A DNA stretch of 64,000 nucleotides from Silene conica (lineage: Eukaryota > Streptophyta > Magnoliopsida > Caryophyllales > Caryophyllaceae). The position numbers were made by a program, and so were the translations under genes. Positions 23,286-33,663 of the stretch are shown here, piece by piece. The notes under the pieces were generated by a model, which saw nothing but the letters and a program-made list of their open reading frames with translations, did not search any database and was not told the DNA's origin. Where the stretch lies: assembly GCA_029255685.2 (NCBI GenBank), contig CM055311.2, positions 54,519,048 through 54,583,047 on the forward strand, read 5' to 3'. Position 1 is the stretch's first letter. Each line of letters begins with the position of its first letter.

Positions 23286-23698
23286 GGGTGTGTTAGGATA
23301 AGAAAAACTGAGGGAAAGGGAGGGGAGGGAGAAGGAGGGAAGAGAAAGGGAGGGGAGGGGAGGGAAGGGGAGGGGAAATGAATTATGGTTGTTTGGATAA
23401 CAAAATTGATGAGATGAAAATGGAATGGGAGGAAGGAGGGAGTTAGTATAATGGTGGGAGACCATCCAAGAAAATATGTGTTTTCATAACTAATTGAATG
23501 ATCAAATAAAGTTTTCTCTCCAAGTCTTGCCTCCCATGGAAAGATTTTAGTTTGTCATTAGGGAGGGAAAGTAAATCCCCTCATTTCTTTCCCCTCTCAT
23601 TTCCTTCCCACCATAAATTGTATCCAAACAAAGCTAAATAAATCTTTCCCTTTCCCTCCCCTCCCTTTCCCTCCATTTCTCTCAATCCAAACACACCC
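23286..23698. mobile_element. PIF/Harbinger (Tourist-like) MITE
   Basis: It starts GGGTGTGTTAGGATAAG and ends CTCAATCCAAACACACCC. The TTA target duplication is at 23283-23285 and 23699-23701. The interior is rich in GGGAGGGGAGGG and its complement. Termini, TSD and size (413 bp) fit Tourist-like MITEs. It is inserted in the minisatellite. Confidence 0.85.
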
Positions 23699-23734
23699 TT
23701 AGAGATGTGTATCTACGCATTCAGAGATGTGTAT

Positions 23735-23990
23735 CTATGCATATAGAGAACGGGGCGGGAAAGGGTATAGGGTTGGATTAGGCGGACTGCTACCGCGGAT
23801 CCGCCTAATCCAACCCTATGCCATTTCCCTTATGATTGTAATTCAAACGGGAGCAAAAACAAAAGAGACCCTAGGAAAAGGCCGAATGAACCTTTTTTTT
23901 AGTGGGGCAAAGTTAAATTAAGGAGGATCGGGTATCCTAAAACGGGATGATAAAGGGTATAAGGTTGGATTAGGCCGGTATCCTAATCCT
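23735..23990. repeat. Further copy of the ~180-bp tandem repeat
   Basis: One full and one partial unit of the same repeat, including the inverted junction (about 23762-23815). It decays into unique AT-rich sequence after 23990. Confidence 0.75.
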
Positions 23991-24403
23991 AATTCTGTTG
24001 AGGTATATTTAATTGGATTAGTTTATCTCCTTTTGAATTCCTTAATGTTATGATTGTCTACGTGTATTTACGCTTTTATGTGATTGCTACCAACTTAAGG
24101 CGAGGTCTTTAGATTGTTCATTCAAGTCACATCTTTTGCCCTGCAATGTATCAATTCCAGAGCATCCCGTCCTAATCTGCTGCATCCATTTCACCCAACT
24201 CAACATTGAACCACCAGAAAATTACGCTCAGAATTGATTGATTTAGGGGTTAATTAATTCACGATAAATTTCTTCAAAAATAATTATTCTGTTAAAATTG
24301 ATAATTTTATTATAACATTTTGTCATTAATTAGTTGCTTTTATTAATAAATATTCCGACATTTTTGTTCTTAAGATAAGACCGTCTTAAGGAAGAGCTAC
24401 TGA
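23991..24403. other. AT-rich stretch without a recognised gene
   Basis: No frame, RNA gene or clear repeat was seen. Confidence 0.5.
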
Positions 24404-24412
24404 TTTATATTA

Positions 24413-24606
24413 CAGTGGGTCTTGCTTCAAACCATTATTTTGGTCTGAAATAATAAGACGGGATTTTGTAACCATTTTACAGCCAAATGTAATCATAAGC
24501 TGTAACATTGACAATGCTATCGTGGTTATATTTGAATGTAAAATGATTACAAAATTCCGTCTTATTATTTCAGACCAAAAGTGACGGTCTGAAACAAGAA
24601 TTTGTG
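24413..24606. mobile_element. MITE with 9-bp TSD (Mutator type)
   Basis: Two long arms are inverted repeats: 'GGTCTGAAATAATAAGACGG' then 'ATTTTGTAA' on the left near 24440, and the complement near 24555. The direct repeat TTTATATTA flanks it (24404-24412 and 24607-24615). A 9-bp TSD is typical of Mutator-like elements. Non-coding, 194 bp. Confidence 0.75.
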
Positions 24607-24615
24607 TTTATATTA

Positions 24616-25191
24616 AGCTTAATCACAAAGTTTTTGAACGTCATTGTTATAGCTTTTGGCATGAAGTTATCTGCAATGGAAAACTGCTAGTATTTGTTAC
24701 AAAGCAAAAATAACATCAGCTCGACTATGGGCGTTTTTATTCAAATACGTGAAATAGGTGACTATAGTTTCTATAATCACATAATATGAACATCATTATT
24801 TTCCATTGTTAGATTAGTAATTTATAGCAACACGTCATAAATTATAATCGGACTTGGCATCAATAAATGAGTTATTTTACATACAAAAGAACCATCCTAT
24901 ATGATATATTATTGATTTTTTTTCAATAATAGAACATTAGACTTGTAAGAAATTGTATGAATCTCATATTTTTTAAAATAATACTAAGATGTAATTGTAA
25001 TAGAACACTAGACTGGTAAAACAATTGTATAAATCTTATACAGTATGACACTGATCATCAAAGACTCCGTGGCCCAATGGTGAATCTTAATTAAGCCCTT
25101 AGATGTTAAGCCCTTAGATATGAGAGATATGAGTGATATGAGTTATTGGATGGCTGTATTAAAACAAAAAAAACACTCACCAAACATACAA
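24616..25191. other. AT-rich stretch without a recognised gene
   Basis: Nothing recognisable except a doubled 'AAGCCCTTAGATG' near 25090-25120. No gene. Confidence 0.5.
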
Positions 25192-25200
25192 TAAATAATT

Positions 25201-25746
25201 GGGATATTCTACGGTCTACCCTCGTGTTTTTCGGTTTTCTATGTTGTAGCCCTCCATTTTATAATTTTTATGGTATACCCTTAAACTTCTTACTTATTCT
25301 TCATAATGACCTCCTATAAATCTCCATTAACACACTATTACTATAAAAAGTCATAATTTGACATTTATTTTGACTTATTAATGTGGTATCATCATTCTAT
25401 ATAGAAAGTATCACAAATATCTTTAAATAAGCATAAACTTTTATTTAAAAAACATATGTTATAAAGCATGAAATAATAATTGCAAGTTGATGAAATTGAG
25501 TTAGATTTGTATACTATTTGGTTAATTAATGGTAAACTAATAAGTAAATGAGAATTTTGTCGAGTAACTGAGAATGTTAAATAGACGATTTAATAGATAA
25601 ATTAAGAAAATTAAGCTAGCAAAACCAATAAATAAGGTCATTGTATAGACTAATATATAGAGTTTAATGGCATACCATAGAATTTAAAAAATGCAGGGTA
25701 CAACGTAGAAAATTGAAAAACTCGAGGGTACACCGTAGAATATCGC
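25201..25746. mobile_element. MITE with ~80-bp inverted termini and 9-bp TSD (Mutator type)
   Basis: The left arm begins GGGATATTCTACGGTCTACC and the right arm ends GGTACACCGTAGAATATCGC. The arms match imperfectly for about 80 bp. The flanking duplication TAAATAATT is at 25192-25200 and 25747-25755. Long inverted termini with a 9-bp TSD fit a non-autonomous Mutator-like element. The middle is AT-rich and non-coding. Confidence 0.85.
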
Positions 25747-25755
25747 TAAATAATT

Positions 25756-26430
25756 TGTCTCTCATAATTTCAATTTTCAACGTGTATTAGGTTTCCAATT
25801 ACTGTGAAAGAAATCATTCTCATTCATACTCATTCATTCACCTACCTCCCTCAATATCAAATCTCTCTCTAACTTTCTCTTATCACTTTTAATCGAAAAC
25901 CATTTTACGAGAGCTAATTAACAGAACGGCGCGTTTCATTATCAACCATTCAACACAGTACCACCATTACTGGTGTTTCCGTTACCGGCGGAAGGATGAA
26001 CACCAACATTACTCCATTACTCCATTGTGAACTGTAGAAACAATTATTGGGATCTGTTTGACAAGCAAAAAGGTCACACGAAAGCCAACTGGTAACTACC
26101 TTGTTAATACAATCGCATGTTAATGACATAGATGAAAACATGGAACGTTATGAAAATGGAATAAGAAAGGCTGTAAGAAGCACAAATTAGAAATCAAGTC
26201 AACATATAAACATCTACAAAGCTTAGACTTGTAATTAGAAGAGATAATTAGAAGTAATTTCTGTAATTGCAGCGCTTCAATGGATTGAGACCATGGAAAA
26301 TTTGCATTTTGAATTTTTCAAGACTTCATATATCGCCCTCTTTCTCAATTGTAGCTTCTGCATCTGATCTTTCTTTGTTCCTCTAATACAAGATCTGAAA
26401 GTGCGTTAGTTAAATTTACGCGTGTTTTAA
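25756..26430. other. Stretch without a recognised gene
   Basis: Short frames resemble no known protein. Nothing was found that links this flank to the Gypsy sequence on the far side of the MULE. Confidence 0.5.
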
Positions 26431-26539
26431 AGGGGTTTGCTATATCACGCCCCCTGTTTTACTTGTTACGCCCCCTCTTTTTCAATTTATTCCCGTTTTG
26501 CCCCTGCGTCTTCCTTTTAGTTTTTTCGGCCGTTGTTCG

Positions 26540-26740
26540 TTTTATGTTCGTTGATGTTTTTATTTATGACGGTTTTTGGAGACGGTTTATGAGACGGTTT
26601 TTGAGACGGTTTTTGAGAATGTTTTGAGATGGTTATTTAGACAGTTTTGTTAGACGGGTTTTGTATAACGTTTGTAAAATATATTTTTGAAACGGTTTAT
26701 GAGACGGTTTATGAGCCGGTTTCGTAGACGGATATGTTGA
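26540..26740 (+). repeat. Short GAGACGGTTTTTGA repeats upstream of the transposase gene
   Basis: Around eight loose copies of GA(G)ACGGTTT(T/A)TGA lie in about 170 bp, ending roughly 75 bp before a TATA-like sequence. Their position suggests protein-binding sites near the transposon end. This is inference. Confidence 0.6.
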
Positions 26741-26811
26741 TATGACTGCACTATCTTTGAAATGTGTAATCTCTGACATTACTGAAAAAGCATCTTCTTA
26801 TCTTCTGTAAC

Positions 26812-26822
26812 TTCATATATAC
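26812..26822 (+). promoter_or_regulatory. Probable TATA box of the transposase-OTU gene
   Basis: CATATATAC lies about 90 bp before the ATG at 26906, at a spacing allowing a leader of about 60 bp. Position and sequence are the only support. Confidence 0.4.
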
Positions 26823-26905
26823 ACTCCAAGTCCTAGTTCTTTCATATTATTTCATATTTTTGAGTAGATTTCATACAAAAACGTACGTATACACAATTAT
26901 AAACA

Positions 26906-29900
26906 ATGAATTCCGGTAACGACAACGGTAGCGATTTCTTTAACGAGTTTTTTTATTCCGATAACGGTCAAGGATCGCAATTTTACGATCAGTACTCAAG
27001 CCAAGGACCTCAATTCAACAACGATTTCAATGCAAATCAACACTATCGTTATAACGAAGAACGTTATGACGGTTCAACCGAAACCGGTTTTTTCGAAAAT
27101 AGTAACAACGATAGTGATTTCGTTAACCGCGGAGAGGGTGATTACGGGTATGAAGAATCGGAAGCAAATGAAACGGATGAAGTAAGTTTGTCTTACGTAC
27201 TTTAAATTATTTTACTTTGTCAGACGGTTTGTTTTTAATCCGTTTACGTAAAAGGAATTTTTGCATGCATGTACGTTGTCATGTGGATCACACGACATAG
27301 CCTTGGCCGTGTCGTGTGGTCTACACGACATAGCCCTGGCCACGTCGTGTGGTCTACACGACATTGCCCTGGCCACGTCGTGTGGTCCACACGACATAGC
27401 CCTGGCCACGTCGTGTGGTCCACACGACATGGCCTAGGTTGTGTCGTGTGGACCACACGACGTGGCCAGGGCTATGTCGTGTAGACCACACGACACGGCC
27501 AAGGCTATGTCGTGTGATCCACATGACAATCTTTTTTTTTTTTAAATTTCGTTTAAATTTGCGATATATTCATTTGTAGGCGTCAAATAAAGGTCACGAC
27601 GGATACGGTGAAGATTATCGTCAACACTTTGAATTCAATACTACGTTTAGCTCATTTGAGCAAGCATTTGATCATTCAAATGAAGTTGCATACAAATTGG
27701 GTTTTCATTTAGTGAAAGTGAAATATCAACCAAAGCACTGTCCCCCGTATAATGTGGTCAAATGTGAGCGGCATGGAAAATACACTAGTAGGGCTAAGGA
27801 TCCTGCCAATCCGCAAAGAGAGACGGCGACGAAGAGGTTTAATTGTCCTTTTGATTTAAGAATGGTTAATGTTGCTGAGGGTTCCTGGGTAGTTAGACCA
27901 AAGTGTGGTTTGCATAATCACGAATTGGGAAGTTATTTAGAGGGTCATAGACAACGTGCTAAACTAAATGACGAGCAGAAAGGTTTTCTGAAGGGTTTAT
28001 GGCAATCTAAAATGAAACCCGGTAAGGTTAGAAATGCATTCACGCGCAAATATGCAGATCAACCACCTCCAGTAATTAAACAAATATACAACCAGAATGC
28101 AAATTTCAGTGCTGAGGATAGGGAGAGTCGTAACAGTATACAGTACATGTTACATCTTGCCGGTCAAGCCAACTATTTTTTTCAATATACAAGGCATCCC
28201 GACACAAAAGCTCTGACAAATGTATTTATGGCTCATCCCGAGGCTATTAAAATGTTTAGAACGTGGCCTTACGTTGTCTTGATCGATTCTACGTACAAGA
28301 CAAATAAGTATGATCTGATATTGGTTGAGTGTGTAGGAGTGACACCGGTAGGTAACAGTTTTCTTATTGGTTATGCCTTAATCAAGAAGGAGGACGACAC
28401 CGGGTATACATGGGTTTTGGAGACATTGAAGTCAATGTTAGAACCAGGTATTGAACCAAACGCCATTATCACTGATCATGAGCGAGGACTTATGAAAGCA
28501 ATTCCACTTGTTTTCACTGAATCTCGACATTTGCTATGTTTATGGCACATTTACAACGCTGTCGAGGCATATGCAACAAATTTACTCAATAATGGTGTTT
28601 TTGGTAAATCTGTAGCGCACGGTGATTGGAAAAGCGTTATCGAGGCTAAATCGTGGGACGAATGTCTGTTTAACTGGGACCTCGTTAAAAAAAACACAAG
28701 AACCGTCCTCCTTTGGTTACTTACCTCGAAGGTACATGGTGGAAACACATTGACAAGTTTGGGAAAAGTTTTACCGATTCGATTATGCATTTTGGTAACA
28801 CGTCTACTTCTCGTGTAGAATCTGCACATGCCGTTCTAAAAATGTGGTTTGGGTCTGCATCACTTACACTGGATAGTATTTAGAAAAGGGCTGATTTAAT
28901 GATGCAGGGGCAACATATAGAAATTAGAAAGGCACTTGAAAATTCGTTAAGCAAAGTGCTTATCGCAAACAGCTTTGATGGGGGCATTTACTCAATGTTA
29001 AGTTGTAAAGTGTCTGCAAAAGCTATTAGAAAAATGCAAGCGGATTACGTCGAGGGCATCAAGTTCGGTAATGACCTGTGGGCCGAATGTTCACACACTC
29101 TAGTATCCAGTCACGGGCTTATGTGCGCGTGTATGATACAGACAGTTATGGATACTAATGGCAAAATACATTTAGATACTCTTCACAAATTCTGGTGTAG
29201 TTTAAATTACTCTAATTCAAGCCAATGTCGAACAAGCCAGAAGGATGTGCTGGAGGGTATATTTGAAGAAATTCGTAATGCCCGTCCTGAAGTGCAGAGG
29301 AATATAATTGAGACCCTGTATAGTAAATTGCATCCCGAGGACGAAGTTGTTGAGGAACCAGAAGTTGCAGCCACACGTCGTGGTCGACCCAATAAGTCTA
29401 ACACCCGAAATAAATCAGGGGTCGAACATGCTCGGCGAAGGAACCCGACTTCAAGTAAAACAACGAGTAGCGATGGTTCAGGTAAATATTTCAAATTTTA
29501 GTAAATTTTAGTCTAACACATGATTTTTACGAAGGAATTAATAATTTTTTTTCTGGTTTCAAATGTAGGTTACGGAGCACCGCTTGACGTTAACTGGGAT
29601 TGTACTACAGATATACAGGCTTCGTATTTAGGTAAGTACATACCATTAGTGAGCCTCGATTTTCTTCTTGGTGTTTTTGATCCGGAGGGAGATGGACATT
29701 GTGGATTTCGCGTAATGTCGCACACAAAAACCGGCACACAAAAGAACTGGGCAAAAATGAGATATCAAGCGATTGCATCATTACAGAACCCAATATTACA
29801 ACCTTTCTGTTTCGGTGACGTTAATAAAACCTGCAGGCGACTGAAGTGGTCACAACAAAGGGGTTGTCCGAAGGACTATTGGATGGAAAACTGGGATTTG

Positions 29901-30284
29901 TATAATTTCGCCACTACTTTCAACTGGACAATATGTTTAGTGTGCACATCGTACGACCAATACGAGACACCGGGATCAGCTACGTGGGAGAACTGTTCCA
30001 CTTACCTTCCTTTAGATGTTGGACCAGGTCTCAGAGAACCTTCAGGTATTCTTTGGGTCGGTTTTACAGGTAATCATTGGTTTCGCCTACGTATGCAACA
30101 TGATTGTCCAATGCCTCCAGTACACCGCATGTGGGGAAGGTTTCGTCATCCCAATGTAGGACACTATGAGGAAATATACACTGAACGGTTTATGCTTTGG
30201 TTGCAGTATGTGAATGCCTACTACCCCCCAGAAACTTTTAACTGGGGGAACAACAACTCCGAGGGTAACCCATTTGTTATATAG
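26906..30284 (+). pseudogene. FAR1/MULE transposase fused to an OTU cysteine-protease domain
   Basis: Exon 1 (26906-27181, 92 codons, Asn/acidic-rich) ends at GTAAGT. A 398-bp intron containing a palindromic array follows, and exon 2 starts in frame at 27580 after TTTGTAG. Exon 2 holds a FAR1-type zinc domain ('CERHGKY', 'CPFDLRM', 'CGLHNHEL'; about 27690-27930). It then has the MULE DDE transposase ('VVLIDSTYKTNKYDLILVEC' with the first Asp near 28284, 'IITDHERGLMKAI' near 28473, 'LLCLWHIYNA') and a SWIM-like zinc segment ('CSHTLVSSHGLMCAC' near 29085). A third exon from 29569 (intron 29482-29568) encodes an OTU domain with 'EGDGHCGFR' (Asp/Cys) and 'GNHWFRL' (His), so the triad residues look present. 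Lesions: a frame change in the A-run near 28690 and a TAG at 28881-28883 where Trp is expected. Otherwise open to TAG 30284, hence recently lost. OTU domains remove ubiquitin; their role in a transposon is unknown. Confidence 0.87.
27276..27529. repeat. 254-bp palindromic array in the first intron
   Basis: About 33-bp units of the kind CACGACATAGCCCTGGCC and its complement GTCGTGTGG are arranged so that the two ends of the array are perfect reverse complements for about 75 bp, with a looser middle. A transcript of this intron could fold into a long hairpin. A run of T follows. The frames on both strands across it (HTTWPGLCRVD-like repeats) are artefacts of the repeat. Confidence 0.9.
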
Positions 30285-30666
30285 TAAACACTAATTTGAT
30301 ATTCTGTAATTGTATTTCTGAGATTTTATTTAGTGTTTACGCATTCGGTTATACCATGTAAATTGTACAATTTAAGTTTAGGTATTGTACGCGTTATTCC
30401 GTTGTTTAATAGTATAGGACAAAACAAATAAATGAACCACGAAAAAACATTGTAGAAAAAAGAAGTTCTCAACAACTGAAATAAAAGATCAACAAACAGA
30501 AACGTAAGTCATAGTACAAGTTCAACCTCCTACATATGAAACAGAAATTCAACAAACAGAAACCAAACAGAAAGTTTAACATCCTAGAAATAACACAGAA
30601 GTTCAACAAACATAAAGCTAACTGAAGTGCAGCAAATAGAAGTTCGACATCCACTAAATCATCGTC
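30285..30666. other. Spacer between the convergent genes
   Basis: It is A/T-rich after 30290 and probably holds both poly(A) signals. On the minus strand, loose ~20-bp repeats (AAGTTCAACAAACAGAAA-like on plus) run 30465-30650. No coding sequence is recognised. Confidence 0.6.
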
Positions 30667-32810
30667 CTAGTTCCCGCTGTCACGAGACCTCCTGAAATGT
30701 CTACCTCTGCCTCTACCGCCAACACCATCTCCGTCTCCTCTGCCTCTAGTACCGTCTCCACCTCTACCTCCTCTTCCTCTGCCACCCTCACCAACTCCGT
30801 CTACTCCTCCGCTACCACCGGGCTGGCCCGCACCACTGTACGAGTACGCACGAAGCTGGGGGTGCAACGTACCCATAAACTGTCGCCACTCGTCATAGCA
30901 CGCCGGATCATCTAAGTCCTCATACTGTGAGAACCTCGTGATAACAGATTGGCCAATCTACAAAAAAAACAACGAAAAACGTACAAAAACATTAATTTTA
31001 TTACATAAATCATGTACAAAATTAAAAGAATTAAATGTGAAGTTACACTAACCGTAGTCGGGAAGTATGACCTCTCAGCAGGCATGGCAGCGTTCTGAAA
31101 CTGGACATTATTCATCACCAAAGGGTGTGACACAGACTGGTACCACTGCATGTACCCATCCACTGTAGCACATGGTGGGTGCGCCGGGAGTGAAAACCTA
31201 TCTGGTACAATCTTGTGGTCTCGCCAATTACACCAAGTGTGGTCACAAAATGCCCCATTGAATTGCAGATCGTAAGTTGCAGACTTCGCCGGCCTATAAG
31301 CCTTATCCGGAACCGCCATGGGAGAAGGCACAAGCTGCATGCAACCAAACTGGCGAAGACATCGATCTGGCTGATAAGGCTCCAATATGTCGATGAAGCG
31401 CAACAAACCACTGTATAGTGTACGAGGATGCTTCAACTCTGGGAACAACCGGTATGGAGTCCAAGTGACTAGGTCGAACGGCATCCTATCAAGCTGAAGC
31501 CGATACGCCTTAAGAGCCATAACATGGTCTTGCCTCGGAGTTGGGCTAGTACTCCAGTAGGCCGCCCTAACTGTGCCAGGATAAGATGCCAAAGCATTGA
31601 CGGACGTCGGGCGGAACGGGGGGAAGTACTCATAAATCCATGACTGCAGTAATGTCAAACAACCAGAAATGCCCCTACAATCAGTCCTCGTGGCAATACC
31701 CAACTGCCTATATAAATAAGCAAGAGTAGCCGCACCCCAAGCGTAGCCACCTATGGTACTCACATCTCTAAGCATACCGAAGGTGTTGGCCCTAACCCTA
31801 TCACTTGTCTTATCTACGAATAAAGTAGAACCCAATAAAATCAACAAATAACCCTGTGCCTCAGACCTAGAGCCTAACCCGTCATTCTCCACTATTTCTT
31901 TCACAGCCTTGTTCAGTATCGAATTTCCCCTCAGAATTTTGTGATCCTTATCTGCTGAATATTCCCCGTGAAGCTCTATATCGGTCATACCTAACATCTC
32001 CGTCATGCCGATAACGGGATGTGCCAAATCAGACGGTGGAATGTTACATGGAAGGCCATCAATAGGAATGCCGAGGATCTCCCTAACATCGTGCAACAGA
32101 ATAGTCATCTCACCCCATGGCATGTGGAAAGTATTAGTATCCGGCTGCCACCTCTCAATGAAAGCACACAAAAGGGGCATGTTGAAGTTCTTGTGCATAA
32201 CATCGGGCAAGTGACTAAGACCCGAATCATCAACTGTACTCCGAGCAGTCTTACCCAACTTCCACTTACGGAGTTCCAAACAAGATCGATCCCTAGTGTA
32301 CTTTGTCAAGATTTTACGCTCCGCCTCTGGACTGTTCCACAACAAATATGCTATGTGTCCCCCGAAGCTCGGAATAACATTAGGAACCAAAGGGCCACCA
32401 GAAACGGGGCCACTCAACAACCAACTCATATCCTTCCCTCTCGCTCTAATCTTCTTCCTAGGGTCAACGCCAGAACTGCTTGAACCCTCGCTATACCTCT
32501 CAAATCTGCCACCCTTACCCCTCGTAACTCTTAAAACAGAAGTAGCCTCCTCCTCCCTAACTGCCTCCTCATCAGGCTCATCCTCCTCGACCGGCTGATC
32601 CTCCTCACCCGGCTCCTCCTCCGATTGAAAATCCTCCTGTTCAAGTACCTGCCTCTCGTACTCAGGAAACTCATCTGCAAAAAAGTCACCCTGAACAGGC
32701 ACAGACACCTCCACAGTACCAACACTACTACTTCCAACCTTGATATTCACCTTCTGACGCCGATAAGAAGCATGGAGTTTCGTTCGACGAGAATTGTCAT
32801 TGCTAGACAT
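30667..32810 (-). CDS. Plant mobile domain (PMD) protein, two exons, apparently intact
   Basis: Exon 1 is 32810-31053 (586 codons). The intron (31052-30958) runs GTTAGT...TTTTTTGTAG, and exon 2 is 30957-30667 (96 codons plus TAG). Both exons keep one frame, giving about 682 residues with no lesion seen. The N-terminus is acidic (about residues 45-90, many Glu). The PMD fold follows (about 130-500) with the family's landmarks: 'CAFIERWQPDTNTFHMPWGE', 'MTILLHDVREILGIPIDG', 'YLLILLGSTLFVDKTSDRV', 'IGGYAWGAATLAYLYRQLG', and 'GCLTLLQSWIYEYFPPFRP'. Exon 2 ends in an RG/GG-rich tail (GRGRGGRGGDGTRGRGDGDG), common in RNA-binding proteins. Host relatives (MAIN, MAIL1) act in transposon silencing and genome stability, and many PMD genes ride in transposons. 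It converges on the transposase-OTU gene. The role in the element is unknown; the older database name 'phosphatase 7 long form homolog' is not informative. Confidence 0.88.
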
Positions 32811-32869
32811 CTACAAATAATGAAAAGGATTGTCTTAAATTATCTACAAATAGTGTTTAGGATTAAGTG

Positions 32870-33405
32870 TTTAGGGTTTAGGGTTTAGGGTTATGGGTTA
32901 ACTGTTTACGGTTTAGGGTTTAGGGTTAGGGTATCGGGTTTAGGGTTAAGTGTTTAGGGTTTAGGGTATAGGGTTAAGTGTTTAGGGTTTAGGGTTAGGG
33001 TTAGGGTATAGGGTAAACTGTTTACGGTGGGTTAGGGTTGGGGGTATAGGGTTAAGTGTTTAGGGTTTAGGGTTAGGGTTAGGGTATAGGGTAAACTGTT
33101 TACGGTGGGTTAGGGTTGGGGTATCGGGTTTAGGGTTAAGTGTTAAGGGTTTAGGGTTAGGGTTAGGGTATAGGGTTAAGTGTTTTGGGTTAGGGTTAGG
33201 GTATAGGGTAAAGTGTTTAGGGTTTAGGGTTAGGGTTAGGGTATAGGGTAGAGTTTAGGGTTAACAGTTAGGGATAGAGTTTCGGGTTCAGGGTTCAGGG
33301 TTTAAGGTTAGGGTTAGGGTTCAGGGTTCAGGGTTTAAGGTTAGGGTTAGGGTTAGGGTTCAGTGTTTAAGGTTAGGGTTAGGGTTTACAAATTAGGGTT
33401 TAGGG
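32870..33405. repeat. Degenerate telomere-like array (TTTAGGG/TTAGGG)
   Basis: Dozens of TTTAGGG and TTAGGG units are interspersed with TATAGGG, GTGTTTA and AAACTGTTTACGGTGGG variants. They form a higher-order repeat of roughly 100 bp ('GGGTATAGGGTAAACTGTTT' then 'ACGGTGGGTTAGGGTTGGGG' recurs). TTTAGGG is the usual plant telomere repeat. The array begins about 60 bp upstream of the PMD start codon, so on the gene's strand it reads CCCTAAA, like telo-box promoter elements. Confidence 0.9.
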
Positions 33406-33479
33406 CTACGAAAGGATGACAAAAAAAAAAAAAAAAAATATGGATTGTCGTGTACAAAACACGACTGTGCCAGGGCCTT

Positions 33480-33663
33480 GTCATGTATACCACACGACAC
33501 AGCCAAGGCCATGTCGTGTGGTCTACACGACATAGCCTAGGCCATGTCGTGTGGTCTACACGACATGGCCTAGGCTGTGTCGTGTAGACCACACGACATG
33601 GCCTAGGCTATGTCGTGTAGACCACACGACATGGCCTTGGCTGTGTCGTGTGGTATACATGAC
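33480..33663. repeat. 184-bp palindrome related to the intron array
   Basis: The array is self-complementary from GTCATGTATACCACACGACA at the left to its complement ending TATACATGAC at the right, with its centre at CCTAGG (33569-33574). Units match those at 27276-27529. A poly(A) run (33421-33438) and an inverted GGATTGTC lie outside its left side, the mirror image of the first array's right side (GACAATC then poly(T)). Its right edge is the junction with Gypsy A. Confidence 0.9.

Larger units (their letters stand above)
26431..33663. mobile_element. MULE-type DNA transposon with transposase-OTU gene and convergent PMD gene
   Basis: The unit holds a plus-strand FAR1/MULE transposase gene continuing into an OTU domain (26906-30284) and a minus-strand plant mobile domain gene (32810-30667), 3' ends facing each other 382 bp apart. 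Left of the first gene is a promoter region with repeated GAGACGGTTT motifs. Right of the second gene's start are a telomere-like array and a palindromic array. The left boundary is a guess from 'GGGGTTTGCTATATCACGCC' at 26432. I found no matching inverted copy on the right and no 9-bp TSD, so the outer ends are uncertain. At 33663/33664 the unit abuts a truncated Gypsy element. Confidence 0.7.

Noticed and set aside
22770-23465. Frames across the ~180-bp tandem array and the GGGAGGG-rich MITE
   Set aside because: The frames are repeat-driven and match no protein family.
25066-25105. tRNA A-box-like TGGCCCAATGG, possible SINE head
   Set aside because: No convincing B box, tail or TSD was found nearby, so one 11-bp match is not enough.
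27212-27484. Open frames on both strands with HTTWPGLCRVD-type repeats
   Set aside because: They follow from the palindromic ~33-bp array in the intron. Neither is conserved in the second array beyond the repeat itself.
30469-30654. Minus-strand frame with LLNFC repeats between the convergent genes
   Set aside because: It is a short repeat-derived frame downstream of both stop codons with no family resemblance.
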